DNA of 64,000 nucleotides from Halobacterium sp. DL1 (GTDB lineage: Archaea > Halobacteriota > Halobacteria > Halobacteriales > Halobacteriaceae): the NCBI GenBank assembly GCA_000230955.3, contig CP007060.1, forward strand, positions 1,550,001 to 1,614,000. Direction: 5' to 3'. Both the position numbers and the translations under genes were made by a program. The notes below the pieces were generated by a model that made no database searches, had not been told where the DNA came from, and saw only the letters and a list, made by a program, of their open reading frames with translations. This document shows, one piece after another, positions 25,554 to 33,135 of the stretch (the first letter of the stretch is position 1; each line of letters starts with the position of its first letter).

Positions 25554-26279
25554 TTACCGTGTGTCCAGTTCGTCCTTTTCCTTGACTATCTGCGTCTCGC
25601 CCTCCCCCTCGGAGACCTCGTTGACGAGTCCGTAGAAGTCGTTTTGCATCCCCGCGGGGAACGTCAGCACGCCCACCCACGAGCCGTCGGCCTGCCACTC
25701 CTCGCGTTCGAGTTCCGCGAACTCACGGACGCGGGCCTGCCCGCTCCCGGCGTAGTCCGCGGGCAACTGGACGGCCACCGTCACCTCCTCGAAGCGGATG
25801 GGAATCACCGGACGGAGCGCCTCCAGAGCGTCGTCGACCTGCTGCTCGGCGGGCGTCATCGGGTCGACGGTGAACCCGGCCTCCTCCAGCGCGCTCTCGA
25901 TGCGCTCTGGTGGGTGCGGGGCGTCGTCCATCTGCGGGTTGATGGCGTTCCGCGTGATGGTGTTGATGAGCTTCCGGCGCTTTTGCTCCTGCATCTCCTC
26001 TCGCTGCTCGGCGGTGATCTGGATCTCCCCGCGTTCGATGACCTCCGGGATGATCTCCATCGGGTCCGTCGTCCCGAACACCTCCTCTAGGTCCTCCTCG
26101 GCGGGCCGGTCGCCGCGGGAGGCGTTCTCGAAGACGTCGCGCGCGGCGATGACGTCCTCGAGTTCGCCCTCGAACTCGTCGCGTTTCATCTCCAGGGCGG
26201 CGTCGGGGTCCACGAGTACCTCGAATCGCTCCCCGTGCGTCTCCAGGCGAGCCGTCACGGCCTCGTCGAGTGAAATCAT
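25554..26279 (-). CDS. Ribosome maturation protein SBDS/Sdo1
   Basis: 241 aa in the three SBDS domains: the N-terminal FYSH-like domain (RFEVLVDPDAALEMKRDE, VFENASRGDRPAEEDLEEVFGT), the helical middle (KRRKLINTITRNAINPQ) and the C-terminal ferredoxin-like domain (IPIRFEEVTVAVQLP). It frees the large ribosomal subunit of its anti-association factor. It lies downstream of psmA but has its own TATA box, so it may be made separately. Confidence 0.95.
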   Translation of the reverse strand: MISLDEAVTARLETHGERFEVLVDPDAALEMKRDEFEGELEDVIAARDVFENASRGDRPAEEDLEEVFGTTDPMEIIPEVIERGEIQITAEQREEMQEQKRRKLINTITRNAINPQMDDAPHPPERIESALEEAGFTVDPMTPAEQQVDDALEALRPVIPIRFEEVTVAVQLPADYAGSGQARVREFAELEREEWQADGSWVGVLTFPAGMQNDFYGLVNEVSEGEGETQIVKEKDELDTR

Positions 26280-26300
26280 ACGCGTCGTTTCGTCGGGTCA

Positions 26301-26308
26301 CTAAAAAG
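26301..26308 (-). promoter_or_regulatory. TATA box of the SBDS gene
   Basis: The minus strand reads CTTTTTAG 22-29 nt before the ATG at 26279, in the 78-bp gap after psmA. Confidence 0.6.
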
Positions 26309-26357
26309 ACCTTCTCCCGCGAGTCGCGCTAGCACGGAACGTGGTCGCGGCCGAACC

Positions 26358-27158
26358 TCACTCCTCGCTCTCTTCGTCCGCGCCGCTCTCGTCCTCCTGG
26401 CTACCGTCGTCCTCGTCCTCGTCCTCGTTCTCCGGGAGCAGTTCGTGTTCGCCGAGGTACCCCCTGATCTCGTCGTCCGTCAGTTCGTCGAACGTGGCCG
26501 TCTCCACGTCGATGGTCCCGACGCCGACGTCCTTCGGCGTGAGGGAGTCCCGTATCTGGCCGAGCGCGCGGAGCGCGAGTTCGACGCCCTCGTCGAGCGT
26601 GAGGTCGGGTTCGTACTCGTCCTCGAGGTAGTCCTGGACGTCCGAGCGGTTCTCGCCGATGGCGATTGCCTTCCACTCGTAGGGGGTGCCCGAGGGGTCC
26701 GTCTCGTAGAGGTGCGGTTCGCCGTCGGAGACCCCGCCGATGAGGAGGGCGACGCCGAACGGGCGTGCGCCCCCGACCTGCGTGTACTGCTGGATGTGGT
26801 CGGTGATATCCTTCGTGAGCGTCTCCACCGCGATGGGTTCGTCGTAGCGGACGCGGTTGACCTGCGCGTCGCGGCGCGCGAAGTCGATGAGCTGGCGGGC
26901 GTCGGCGACGTGGCCCGCGCTCGCGATACCGATGTGGTCGTCGGCCTTGTGGATCTTCTCGACGGACGTCTCCTCCATCAGGTCCGAGCTGATGCGCTTG
27001 TCGACGAGGAGGACGACGCCTTCGGCGGTCCGGACGCCGATGCTCGGCGTGCCGCGCTTGACTGCCTCCCGCGCGTACTCGACCTGGTAGAGTCGGCCGT
27101 CCGGGGAGAAGATGGTGATACCGCGGTCGTACGCCTGTTGCTGGTTCTGGCCTTGCAT
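26358..27158 (-). CDS. psmA: Proteasome subunit alpha
   Basis: 266 aa. The N-terminal alpha helix region (AYDRGITIFSPDGRLYQVEYA) that gates the 20S core and the alpha-type signature are complete; VGGARPFGVALLIGGV is the conserved inner strand. The last 30 residues are an acidic tail of E, D and S. It begins 3 nt after the rnp2 stop, so it is the last gene of the rnp3-methyltransferase-rnp2-psmA operon. Confidence 0.97.
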   Translation of the reverse strand: MQGQNQQQAYDRGITIFSPDGRLYQVEYAREAVKRGTPSIGVRTAEGVVLLVDKRISSDLMEETSVEKIHKADDHIGIASAGHVADARQLIDFARRDAQVNRVRYDEPIAVETLTKDITDHIQQYTQVGGARPFGVALLIGGVSDGEPHLYETDPSGTPYEWKAIAIGENRSDVQDYLEDEYEPDLTLDEGVELALRALGQIRDSLTPKDVGVGTIDVETATFDELTDDEIRGYLGEHELLPENEDEDEDDGSQEDESGADEESEE

Positions 27159-27161
27159 ATT

Positions 27162-27641
27162 TCACCTGCAGTCGAATGTCGTCGCGCCGACGAACGACTC
27201 GCCGAGTTCCACGTCGACGCGCTCGCCGCGGACGACGGCGCGCCTGCAGTCGCCGTCGAACGCGACCGTCTCGTCCGATGAGGATTCTGCTCCGTCTCCT
27301 AAATACTTTTCCGCGGCCGCTCTGATCGTGCCCGAGACGCCCCGTACGGCGACTCTGATGGGGTTACCGTGGACCGAGTCCACGCACGCGACGGCGGCGC
27401 GCGCCCGCTCGACCTCCCCCCGGCGCACCCTGAGGAGCGCCTCGCCGCTCCCCGAGTCGAACGCGAACCGGACGACGCGGAGGTCCGCGTCCGCGCTGCC
27501 CGCGTCCCCCACGAGGTTCTGGGCGGCGAACCAGACGCTGCGCTGGAACTCCCCGCGGGAGACCGCTGCGTCCGGCCACGCCTCGAGTTCGACGGCGAGG
27601 TAGCGCCAGCGCGGCCGGAGGTGTTTCGGGAGGTGCTTCAC
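27162..27641 (-). CDS. rnp2: Ribonuclease P protein component 2 (Pop5)
   Basis: 159 aa, GTG start. The N terminus KHLPKHLRPRWRYLAVELE is the classic Pop5/Rpp14 signature; the core is a ferredoxin-like fold (VVRFAFDSGSGEALLRVRRG, IRVAVRGVSGTIRAA). A C-terminal extension of about 40 residues is acidic. It pairs with Rnp3 to activate the RNase P RNA for 5' maturation of tRNA. It lies between a methyltransferase and psmA. Confidence 0.93.
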   Translation of the reverse strand: MKHLPKHLRPRWRYLAVELEAWPDAAVSRGEFQRSVWFAAQNLVGDAGSADADLRVVRFAFDSGSGEALLRVRRGEVERARAAVACVDSVHGNPIRVAVRGVSGTIRAAAEKYLGDGAESSSDETVAFDGDCRRAVVRGERVDVELGESFVGATTFDCR

Positions 27642-27694
27642 GCCACTACGTTCGCCGGGCACCCATTTGTCAGTTTGTGTTGAGCAGCGGGCAG

Positions 27695-28297
27695 CTACCG
27701 GCGCTCGGCGACCAACACGCCGACCTGGTCGTGGACCATCTCGACGGCCGTCAGCGCGTAGCCCGCGTCCGTGAACGCGTCCGCGAGCAGGCCGACCGTC
27801 GCGGGGTCGTCCACTTTGGGGCTGAAGAACGGGTCGTCGGGGTCCGGTTCGCCGAAGAACATCACGTCTCCGAGCACTATCTTCCGGGGGCCGAGAGCGG
27901 CGATGGTCGCTATCGCGTCGCGCTTCTCCGCGTCGCTCAGGTGGTGCATCGCGAAGTTCGAGGTGACGACACTCACCGCGCCGTCGTAGTTCGGCTCCCG
28001 GAACCGGCCTTGGCCGAACTCGACGTTCTCCAGGCCGCGCTCGGCGGCCTTCTCCCGGGCCTGGGCGAGCATCCCGTCGCTGATGTCGCGGCCCACGACG
28101 CGCTCCGCGGCGTCGGCGAGGCCGAGAGCGATGGCGCCCGTCCCACACCCCAGGTCGAGGACCGTGTCGTCGCTCTCGGGAGCGGCGTGTTCGAGGACGA
28201 GCGCGACGCACTCGTTGTACTCCTCGCTCTTGTCCTCGTCGTACTCCGCGGCCACCTCGTCGAAGCGAGCGGCGTGCTCGTCAAGCGTCTTCTTCAT
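27695..28297 (-). CDS. Class I SAM-dependent methyltransferase
   Basis: 200 aa. The AdoMet loop VLDLGCGTGAIALGLAD, the acidic end of strand 2 (VVGRDISDGM) and the post-motif VVTSNFAMHHLSD define a Rossmann methyltransferase. The substrate is unknown. It overlaps the rnp3 gene by 17 nt and lies between the two RNase P protein genes, which hints at RNA or translation. The ATG at 28297 starts the MKKTLDEHAARFDEVA helix. Confidence 0.9.
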   Translation of the reverse strand: MKKTLDEHAARFDEVAAEYDEDKSEEYNECVALVLEHAAPESDDTVLDLGCGTGAIALGLADAAERVVGRDISDGMLAQAREKAAERGLENVEFGQGRFREPNYDGAVSVVTSNFAMHHLSDAEKRDAIATIAALGPRKIVLGDVMFFGEPDPDDPFFSPKVDDPATVGLLADAFTDAGYALTAVEMVHDQVGVLVAERR

Positions 28298-28985
28298 CGT
28301 CGGCGACTTCGACGCCCGGCGCAATGAACTCCTCGGAGAGCAGTTCCCGGTTGCGCTCCGCGAGAACACCCCACTCCTCGAGACCCGCGCGGACCTGCTC
28401 GCGGTCGAACCCGATCTCCTCGCCGACGGCGAGCAGTTCCCGGGGTGCGCGCAGTTCGAGGTGGGAGGTCGGGTCCGCGCTCACGACGAACGGCGCGTCG
28501 TAGTACTCCACGAGTTCCCGGAGTTTCCGGAGACCCCGCAGCGCTTGCACGCGCTCGCCGCCCTCGGCGCGAAGCACACCCGAGAGGTCGAACTCGATGC
28601 GGACGCCGTTCTCCTTCGCGGCCTTGACGATCACGTGGTTGACGTCGCCGTCGCCGCGCATCGGCCCGGCCAGCACGTCAACCTTCGGTGATTCCGCGAC
28701 GAACCGATTGAGTTCCGGCGTACCCCCGCGCACGGCCAGCAGGGTCACTTGCTCCCGGAGGCTGGCGATGGAGCCGCTGGCGTGCGAGCGGTCCTCGGCG
28801 TCCACTTCCACGCCGTCCACGACGTCCACGTCGTACTCTTCGCGGACCGCGTCGAGGTCGGTCTCCGGGCGGGCGTCGCTCCGACTCCGCACCACGACGC
28901 CGTCGAAGCCGTCGCTCGCGGCGGTCAGCGCGAACCGCGCGACGGTGCTCTCGCCGTCTGGGTGGGCGTGGACGGCCTCGTACAC
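28281..28985 (-). CDS. rnp3: Ribonuclease P protein component 3 (Rpp30)
   Basis: 234 aa, GTG start. A TIM-barrel-like protein of the PHP-related Rpp30 family: YEAVHAHPDGESTVARFA at the start, VDVLAGPMRGDGDVNHVIVKAAKENGVRIEFDLSGVL and VVSADPTSHLELRAPREL. It binds Rnp2 and RNase P RNA. First gene of the operon; a strong TATA box lies 22-31 nt before the GTG. Confidence 0.94.
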   Translation of the reverse strand: MYEAVHAHPDGESTVARFALTAASDGFDGVVVRSRSDARPETDLDAVREEYDVDVVDGVEVDAEDRSHASGSIASLREQVTLLAVRGGTPELNRFVAESPKVDVLAGPMRGDGDVNHVIVKAAKENGVRIEFDLSGVLRAEGGERVQALRGLRKLRELVEYYDAPFVVSADPTSHLELRAPRELLAVGEEIGFDREQVRAGLEEWGVLAERNRELLSEEFIAPGVEVADDEEDA

Positions 28986-29006
28986 GGACTCTCGTTGACA
29001 CCCGCT

Positions 29007-29016
29007 CCTAAAAACG
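29007..29016 (-). promoter_or_regulatory. TATA box of the rnp3-psmA operon
   Basis: The minus strand reads CGTTTTTAGG 22-31 nt before the GTG at 28985, which marks a leaderless GTG start. Confidence 0.6.
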
Positions 29017-29098
29017 CGTGCGGTCCGGGCGCCGGTTAGCGTCGCCCAAACGTGTTAGGCAGACACCAACTATCTCGGCCGGACCCGTACTCGACGGT

Positions 29099-29284
29099 AT
29101 GCCCGAGAGCACCGAGCGCGCGACCTGGACCGACCCCGAGACGTGCCCGTTCTGTGGCGAAGCGTTACGGAACGGCGGCGCGGGCTTCGTGGAACACGCC
29201 GACGCGAACGCCGACTGCAGGACGCGATTCGACGAGTGGCGGGAGAACGTCGCTGGAGACGTGCGGTCCGAGTGGTCCGGCTAG
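29099..29284 (+). CDS. Small zinc-finger-like protein (61 aa)
   Basis: A 61-aa acidic protein with CPFC near residue 17, then EHADANADC, giving a C-x2-C...H...C finger. It resembles the other small haloarchaeal fingers in this window but is not a copy of any. Its TAG overlaps the stop of the convergent gene by three bases (CTAG). Function unknown. Confidence 0.78.
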   Translation: MPESTERATWTDPETCPFCGEALRNGGAGFVEHADANADCRTRFDEWRENVAGDVRSEWSG

Positions 29285-29712
29285 GCCGCTTCGTCGGCCA
29301 GCGCGTCGCGGGCGTTCTCCACGGCTGCCTCCTTGTTCGCGGGGTACGCCTCGACTTTCGCCCGGAGGGAGATGCCGTTGCCCAGGCGGGCGTCCCCGAG
29401 GAACGCCTCCTGCTTGTCGAGGTGGACGAACAGCGAGCAGTTGTCGTCGACGCGCTGGTCGAGTTCCCCGCGGATGCGGTCGATGTCCGCGCCGTCGCGC
29501 AGCTGGCCGAGGACGTGGCGCATCTCGTCGGCGCGCTCGACGCGCGCCGAGAGCACCACGATGCGGTCGCCGTGGTGGCCCGCCGATTCGGCGCGTTCGA
29601 GTTCGACGTCCTCCGGGAGGAAGTGCTGGAGGGCGTCGGCGACGCGGTTCTCGTCCTCCGTGTCGTAGCAGAACGCCCGAAGGTCGACGTAGTGGAACGG
29701 AACCTCGCTCAT
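29281..29712 (-). CDS. DUF54 / COG1325 RNA-binding protein
   Basis: 143 aa. The N-terminal VPFHYVDLRAFCYDTEDENRV, then SAGHHGDRIVVLSARVERAD and FVHLDKQEAFLGDARL match COG1325, a conserved archaeal family with an RNA-binding alpha/beta fold that has been linked with the exosome region in other archaea. A TATA box lies 24-32 nt upstream. Exact role unknown. Confidence 0.88.
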   Translation of the reverse strand: MSEVPFHYVDLRAFCYDTEDENRVADALQHFLPEDVELERAESAGHHGDRIVVLSARVERADEMRHVLGQLRDGADIDRIRGELDQRVDDNCSLFVHLDKQEAFLGDARLGNGISLRAKVEAYPANKEAAVENARDALADEAA

Positions 29713-29735
29713 TGATTCTGGGTACTCACCGGACG

Positions 29736-29744
29736 CCTAAAAGG
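29736..29744 (-). promoter_or_regulatory. TATA box of the COG1325 gene
   Basis: The minus strand reads CCTTTTAGG 24-32 nt before the ATG at 29712, the same 9-mer as before the 94-aa gene at 15921. Confidence 0.55.
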
Positions 29745-29772
29745 GACGCTACTGCGGGCCGCTCGCGGGTCG

Positions 29773-29991
29773 CTACTCTTCGCTGTCTTCTTCGGCGTCC
29801 TCGAGGTCCTCGCCGTCCGCCGCTTCGAGGTTGTCCGAGGGGACGCCGGCTTCCTGGCCGTCCTCGAAGCTGACGGTGTAGTTCGGCTCGCCGAACATCG
29901 TGTCGACGACCTGCGTGACGCTGCCGGTCTGGCCGTCGTACTCGCTGTGCTTGTCGTGCAGGACGACTTCGTCGTCTTCCTCGAAGCTCAT
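29773..29991 (-). CDS. Small KOW/SH3-like protein (72 aa)
   Basis: The first 50 residues (DDEVVLHDKHSEYDGQTGSV, NYTVSFEDGQEAGVP) look like a small SH3/KOW beta barrel, and the last 20 are an acidic tail. Such barrels often bind RNA, DNA or protein tails. The ATG at 29991 is preferred to one 11 codons upstream. Function unknown. Confidence 0.82.
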   Translation of the reverse strand: MSFEEDDEVVLHDKHSEYDGQTGSVTQVVDTMFGEPNYTVSFEDGQEAGVPSDNLEAADGEDLEDAEEDSEE

Positions 29992-30039
29992 ACAACTGGA
30001 TTCCGTCGGCCCGCTCAAAAACACCCCGATTCCGGCGCC

Positions 30040-32139
30040 TCAGAACGACGACAGCGTCACGTCACGCGTCCCCCGTAGCTCACGTTCCACCCGCGAGCGG
30101 TCCCAGCCGAACGGCGAGAGCACGGTCGCTGCGGCCCGCACGAGGCAGTCGGCGTAGTGGTCGGTGTCGTAGTCCGCACAGTCCTCGAACGGGAGGCGGA
30201 CGCGCCGCCGGCCGTCCGCGTCGTCGTCCACGACGACGTACTCGACGCTCTGGCCGGGATGGCGCTCGACGCCGTGGGCCTCGTACCGCCGGAGCGCCGC
30301 GACCGTGCGCGTCTCCCGGTCGTACTCGCCGGCGGGCTTCGACGCACGGCGAGTCACCACGAGGTCCGCGGGAGCCACCTCGCCCGCCCGGAGCGTCGCG
30401 AGGTCCCGCGAGAGCGCGTCCACCACGACGCCCGGGCCGCCGCGGTCGAGGACGCGCAGCCACTCGCGCTGGCAGTCCGCGACGAACGACGGCGTCGAGC
30501 GGCGGCGCGCCTCCACGCCCCTGAGTTTGTGGTCGTCTTCCCCGGCGACCTTCCCGAAGTACGACGTGAGCGCGCCACCGCCGCCGTCGCGCCGGGGCAC
30601 GAAACAGACCCAGTCGTAGTGGCCGTCGCGCTCGAGGCGCACGTCCCGGTTCTCGGTGATGCGCTCGCAGACGTCGTCCAGTGGCTCCGGGTCGTCGGCG
30701 GGCGTCACCCAGACGCTGTCCACGATGGCGTGGGCGACGTGCCAGCCCGCGGCCTCCAGCGTCTCCTTCGCGCCGAGCAGGATGTCCCGCGCGTAGGCGT
30801 TGATGGCCTCGTGGCACTCGATGCGGCCGAACTTGCTGTTCCGGTAGCCCTGGTAGCCGAAACACGACACCAGCACCCACTTGATGGCCGCCGACTTCGC
30901 TTCGAGGCGCTCGGCCGCGTCCCCGGTCGCCGTCTCCAGCGCATCCTTGATGCCGCGGCGGTCGTCCAGCAGCGGACCGAGCACGTCCCCGAGGAAGCCG
31001 TCCTCGGGACAGAGGTTGTAGCCGAGTTCCGGCACCACCATCCGGTCGGGGTGACAGTCGCAGAGGACGGTGTCCGGGCTGACGTTGTACTCGCGGATGA
31101 TGTTCGGGTACAGCGACGCGAAATCCACCGCGTAGACGTCCTCGTGGCGGCCGACCTCCGGCGCGAGCGTCGTGCCGCCGCGGTCCGCGGCGTGGAGCGT
31201 GCGGGCGTCGGTGAACTGCTCGGGTTCCCACTTGTTCCACGGAACGAGCACGCCGCGGTCCAGTGCCTCCCGCGTCTGCATCGCGGTGAGGACGTTGCCG
31301 ATGCTCGCCCACCCGGCCTCCTCGATGGGTTTCCACGAGCGCTCGACGAGGTAGCGCAGGCCAGCGAGCCCGGACTGCCCCCAGAGGAAGCTGTTGGACT
31401 CGTCCAGCACGGCCCGCCCCGGCACCGTGTACCGGGCGGGCGAGTGGCCGGTGCGCCCGTAGCTCTCGTACGTGTTCGCGCCCGACAACTGGGTGACGCC
31501 GCCCGCCTCGCGGCCCCACTGCAGCGACACGCCCACCTCGCTCGCGCGGTCGGCGGCGAGTTCGAGGAGTGCGCCGTGACTCACCACCAGCACGTCCGGG
31601 TTCTCGCGGGTGAGTCGCGTCGCCAGCGTGCGCAGGACGGCGCCCTCGTCGCCCGCGACGCGCTCGCCGTCGACCCGGAGTTCGGTGAAGTCGCCGTCGG
31701 CGAGCGCGCGGTCGGTCGTCCGCACCGCGAGCGTACGCAACTCGCGGTCCGGCGTCGGGTCCGTTCCCGTCTCCACGCAGTACCGGAACCCCGGCGAGAA
31801 GTCGACGTTGTACAGCCGGAACGTGCCGGGGGCGCGGCCGCGCTCGTGGCGCTCGCGCACCTCCCGTGCGAGCGTCCGGACCTCTCGGACGCGCTCGACG
31901 TCCACCGCCAGCACCTCGGTCCGGTCGTCCGCGTGCAGGTCGAGGAAACGCTCGACCCACCGGAGGTCGGCGACCTTCGGGTCGTCGTCGAGCGCGTCCG
32001 CGAGCGACCCGAGCGCGCCGTCGCTGGCGTGGACGAACACGGTCGGCCGGTAGTCGGTGTCGCGTTCGGCGCGCCCCCCGTCCTCGGTGAGATGCCACGC
32101 CGTCACGCCGTTTTCGTCCACGTCGAAGGCGTACGCCAT
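30040..32139 (-). CDS. polB2: B-family DNA polymerase PolB2 (degenerate active site)
   Basis: 699 aa, shorter than replicative PolB. Motif A DFASLYPNII (339-348) and motif B (Lys420 to GYQGYRNSKFGR) are intact. Motif C, usually YGDTDS, is AIVDSV (471-476), so only one of its two Asp remains. The Exo I DxE motif is not found (LAVRTTDRA in its place), so proofreading is probably lost. Its ATG overlaps the stop of the small upstream gene (TGATG). Last gene of the three-gene cassette. PolB2 proteins have been linked to damage tolerance in other archaea; activity here is uncertain. Confidence 0.9.
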   Translation of the reverse strand: MAYAFDVDENGVTAWHLTEDGGRAERDTDYRPTVFVHASDGALGSLADALDDDPKVADLRWVERFLDLHADDRTEVLAVDVERVREVRTLAREVRERHERGRAPGTFRLYNVDFSPGFRYCVETGTDPTPDRELRTLAVRTTDRALADGDFTELRVDGERVAGDEGAVLRTLATRLTRENPDVLVVSHGALLELAADRASEVGVSLQWGREAGGVTQLSGANTYESYGRTGHSPARYTVPGRAVLDESNSFLWGQSGLAGLRYLVERSWKPIEEAGWASIGNVLTAMQTREALDRGVLVPWNKWEPEQFTDARTLHAADRGGTTLAPEVGRHEDVYAVDFASLYPNIIREYNVSPDTVLCDCHPDRMVVPELGYNLCPEDGFLGDVLGPLLDDRRGIKDALETATGDAAERLEAKSAAIKWVLVSCFGYQGYRNSKFGRIECHEAINAYARDILLGAKETLEAAGWHVAHAIVDSVWVTPADDPEPLDDVCERITENRDVRLERDGHYDWVCFVPRRDGGGGALTSYFGKVAGEDDHKLRGVEARRRSTPSFVADCQREWLRVLDRGGPGVVVDALSRDLATLRAGEVAPADLVVTRRASKPAGEYDRETRTVAALRRYEAHGVERHPGQSVEYVVVDDDADGRRRVRLPFEDCADYDTDHYADCLVRAAATVLSPFGWDRSRVERELRGTRDVTLSSF

Positions 32140-32381
32140 CAGTCGAGTCGCTCGCGGAGGTCCCGGAGCGCCGCCTCCTGGGCGACCAGCACCGAGAGGA
32201 TGGCGGCGCGCTCCGGGTCGACCGCGTTCAGGTGGCCGGCGGCGTGGGCGTGGTTCCGGGCGCGCTCGAAGACGCGGTCGAAGTCCTGCTTGCGCTCGCG
32301 GCGGAGCGCCCGCCGGAACGACTGGCAGCGCTGCTCGTAGGCGTCGAGGTGGTCGCGGTACGTCGCGTTCGTGCGGCCCAT
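32139..32381 (-). CDS. Small helical protein of the PolB2 cassette
   Basis: 80 aa, nearly all helix, with alternating charged and hydrophobic positions (YRDHLDAYEQRCQSFRRAL, RAAILSVLVAQEAALRDLRE), so a helical hairpin or coiled coil is likely. It overlaps both neighbours by one base of start/stop, which ties it to the RecA-like protein and to PolB2. It may bridge the two as an adaptor; that is inference from context. Unlike most haloarchaeal proteins it is quite basic. Confidence 0.85.
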   Translation of the reverse strand: MGRTNATYRDHLDAYEQRCQSFRRALRRERKQDFDRVFERARNHAHAAGHLNAVDPERAAILSVLVAQEAALRDLRERLD

Positions 32382-33010
32382 CAGACCACCACCTCCGGTT
32401 CCGGCGGCTCAATGCGCTCGGCCACCCGCCCCGCGACGTCGACCCAGTACGGGATGGTCGTCTGCCAGCCGTTCTGCGTCCAGTACGCCGTCGTCTCGAC
32501 GTCCTCGCCCTCGAAACGCGGGCCGAACCGCGTCTCCTCGACGGAGAGTTCGGCGTCGGCGTGCTCGGCGACTCTGTCGTCGTCCGTGGCGGTCACGAGC
32601 ACCGGCACGTCCCGCGCGTCGGCGAGCGCCGAGAGCGTGGACAGCGACGCCGTCCGGAGCCGCTCGGCCTCGCAGGCGAGCAGGTCGTCGTCGCGGTAGC
32701 AGTCGTCCACCGCGGGCGCGACGACGAGACTGGTCGGCCGCCGGGCGTCGGCCACCAGTTGCCGGACGAGCGCGTGGTGCTGGTGGGCGGTGAACGCCCG
32801 CGCCACCCGCACACGGTCGAGGACGCGGTGGGAGCGCGCGGCGTCGGCGAGCGCGTACGTCGAGGCGTGGTTCCGGGCGTCGACCCAGCGAGCGGGGCCG
32901 TCGCGGCGGTCCAGCACGGCGACGACGAGCGCCGCAATCTCGCCGCGGTCGCCGCCCCGGAGCAGTGTCACGCCCGAGTCGAGTGTCGGCAGTGGGTCTG
33001 CGCGTGGCAT
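32381..33010 (-). CDS. RecA-like protein without Walker A, PolB2 cassette
   Basis: 209 aa. The pattern of strands and helices resembles the RecA core: SGVTLLRGGDRGEIAALVV where the P-loop should be (18-27), a hydrophobic strand before D/E (SLVVAPAVDD, the Walker B place), and VPVLVTATDD. The P-loop lacks GKT, so ATP hydrolysis is unlikely. First gene of the cassette with a TATA-like box 25-33 nt upstream. By position and fold it parallels bacterial ImuA, the RecA-like partner of an error-prone polymerase. Confidence 0.78.
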   Translation of the reverse strand: MPRADPLPTLDSGVTLLRGGDRGEIAALVVAVLDRRDGPARWVDARNHASTYALADAARSHRVLDRVRVARAFTAHQHHALVRQLVADARRPTSLVVAPAVDDCYRDDDLLACEAERLRTASLSTLSALADARDVPVLVTATDDDRVAEHADAELSVEETRFGPRFEGEDVETTAYWTQNGWQTTIPYWVDVAGRVAERIEPPEPEVVV

Positions 33011-33034
33011 ACTCCAAGCGAGTGTCGACGCCCC

Positions 33035-33043
33035 GGATAACGG
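33035..33043 (-). promoter_or_regulatory. TATA-like box of the PolB2 cassette
   Basis: The minus strand reads CCGTTATCC 25-33 nt before the ATG at 33010. No LexA-like palindrome is obvious beside it. Confidence 0.5.
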
Positions 33044-33135
33044 ACGGCCATCCTCGGGGTGAAAGTGAAAGTAGACGCTATCTGGTTACAACGGTGCAGG
33101 TGACGAGGCTGGAGTCCGGGTCCGGGACTGAACCG

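Noticed and set aside
30157-32340. A 727-codon plus-strand frame across the polB2 gene
   Set aside because: It is antisense to clear polymerase motifs and has the low-complexity V/R/H-rich look of a shadow frame.
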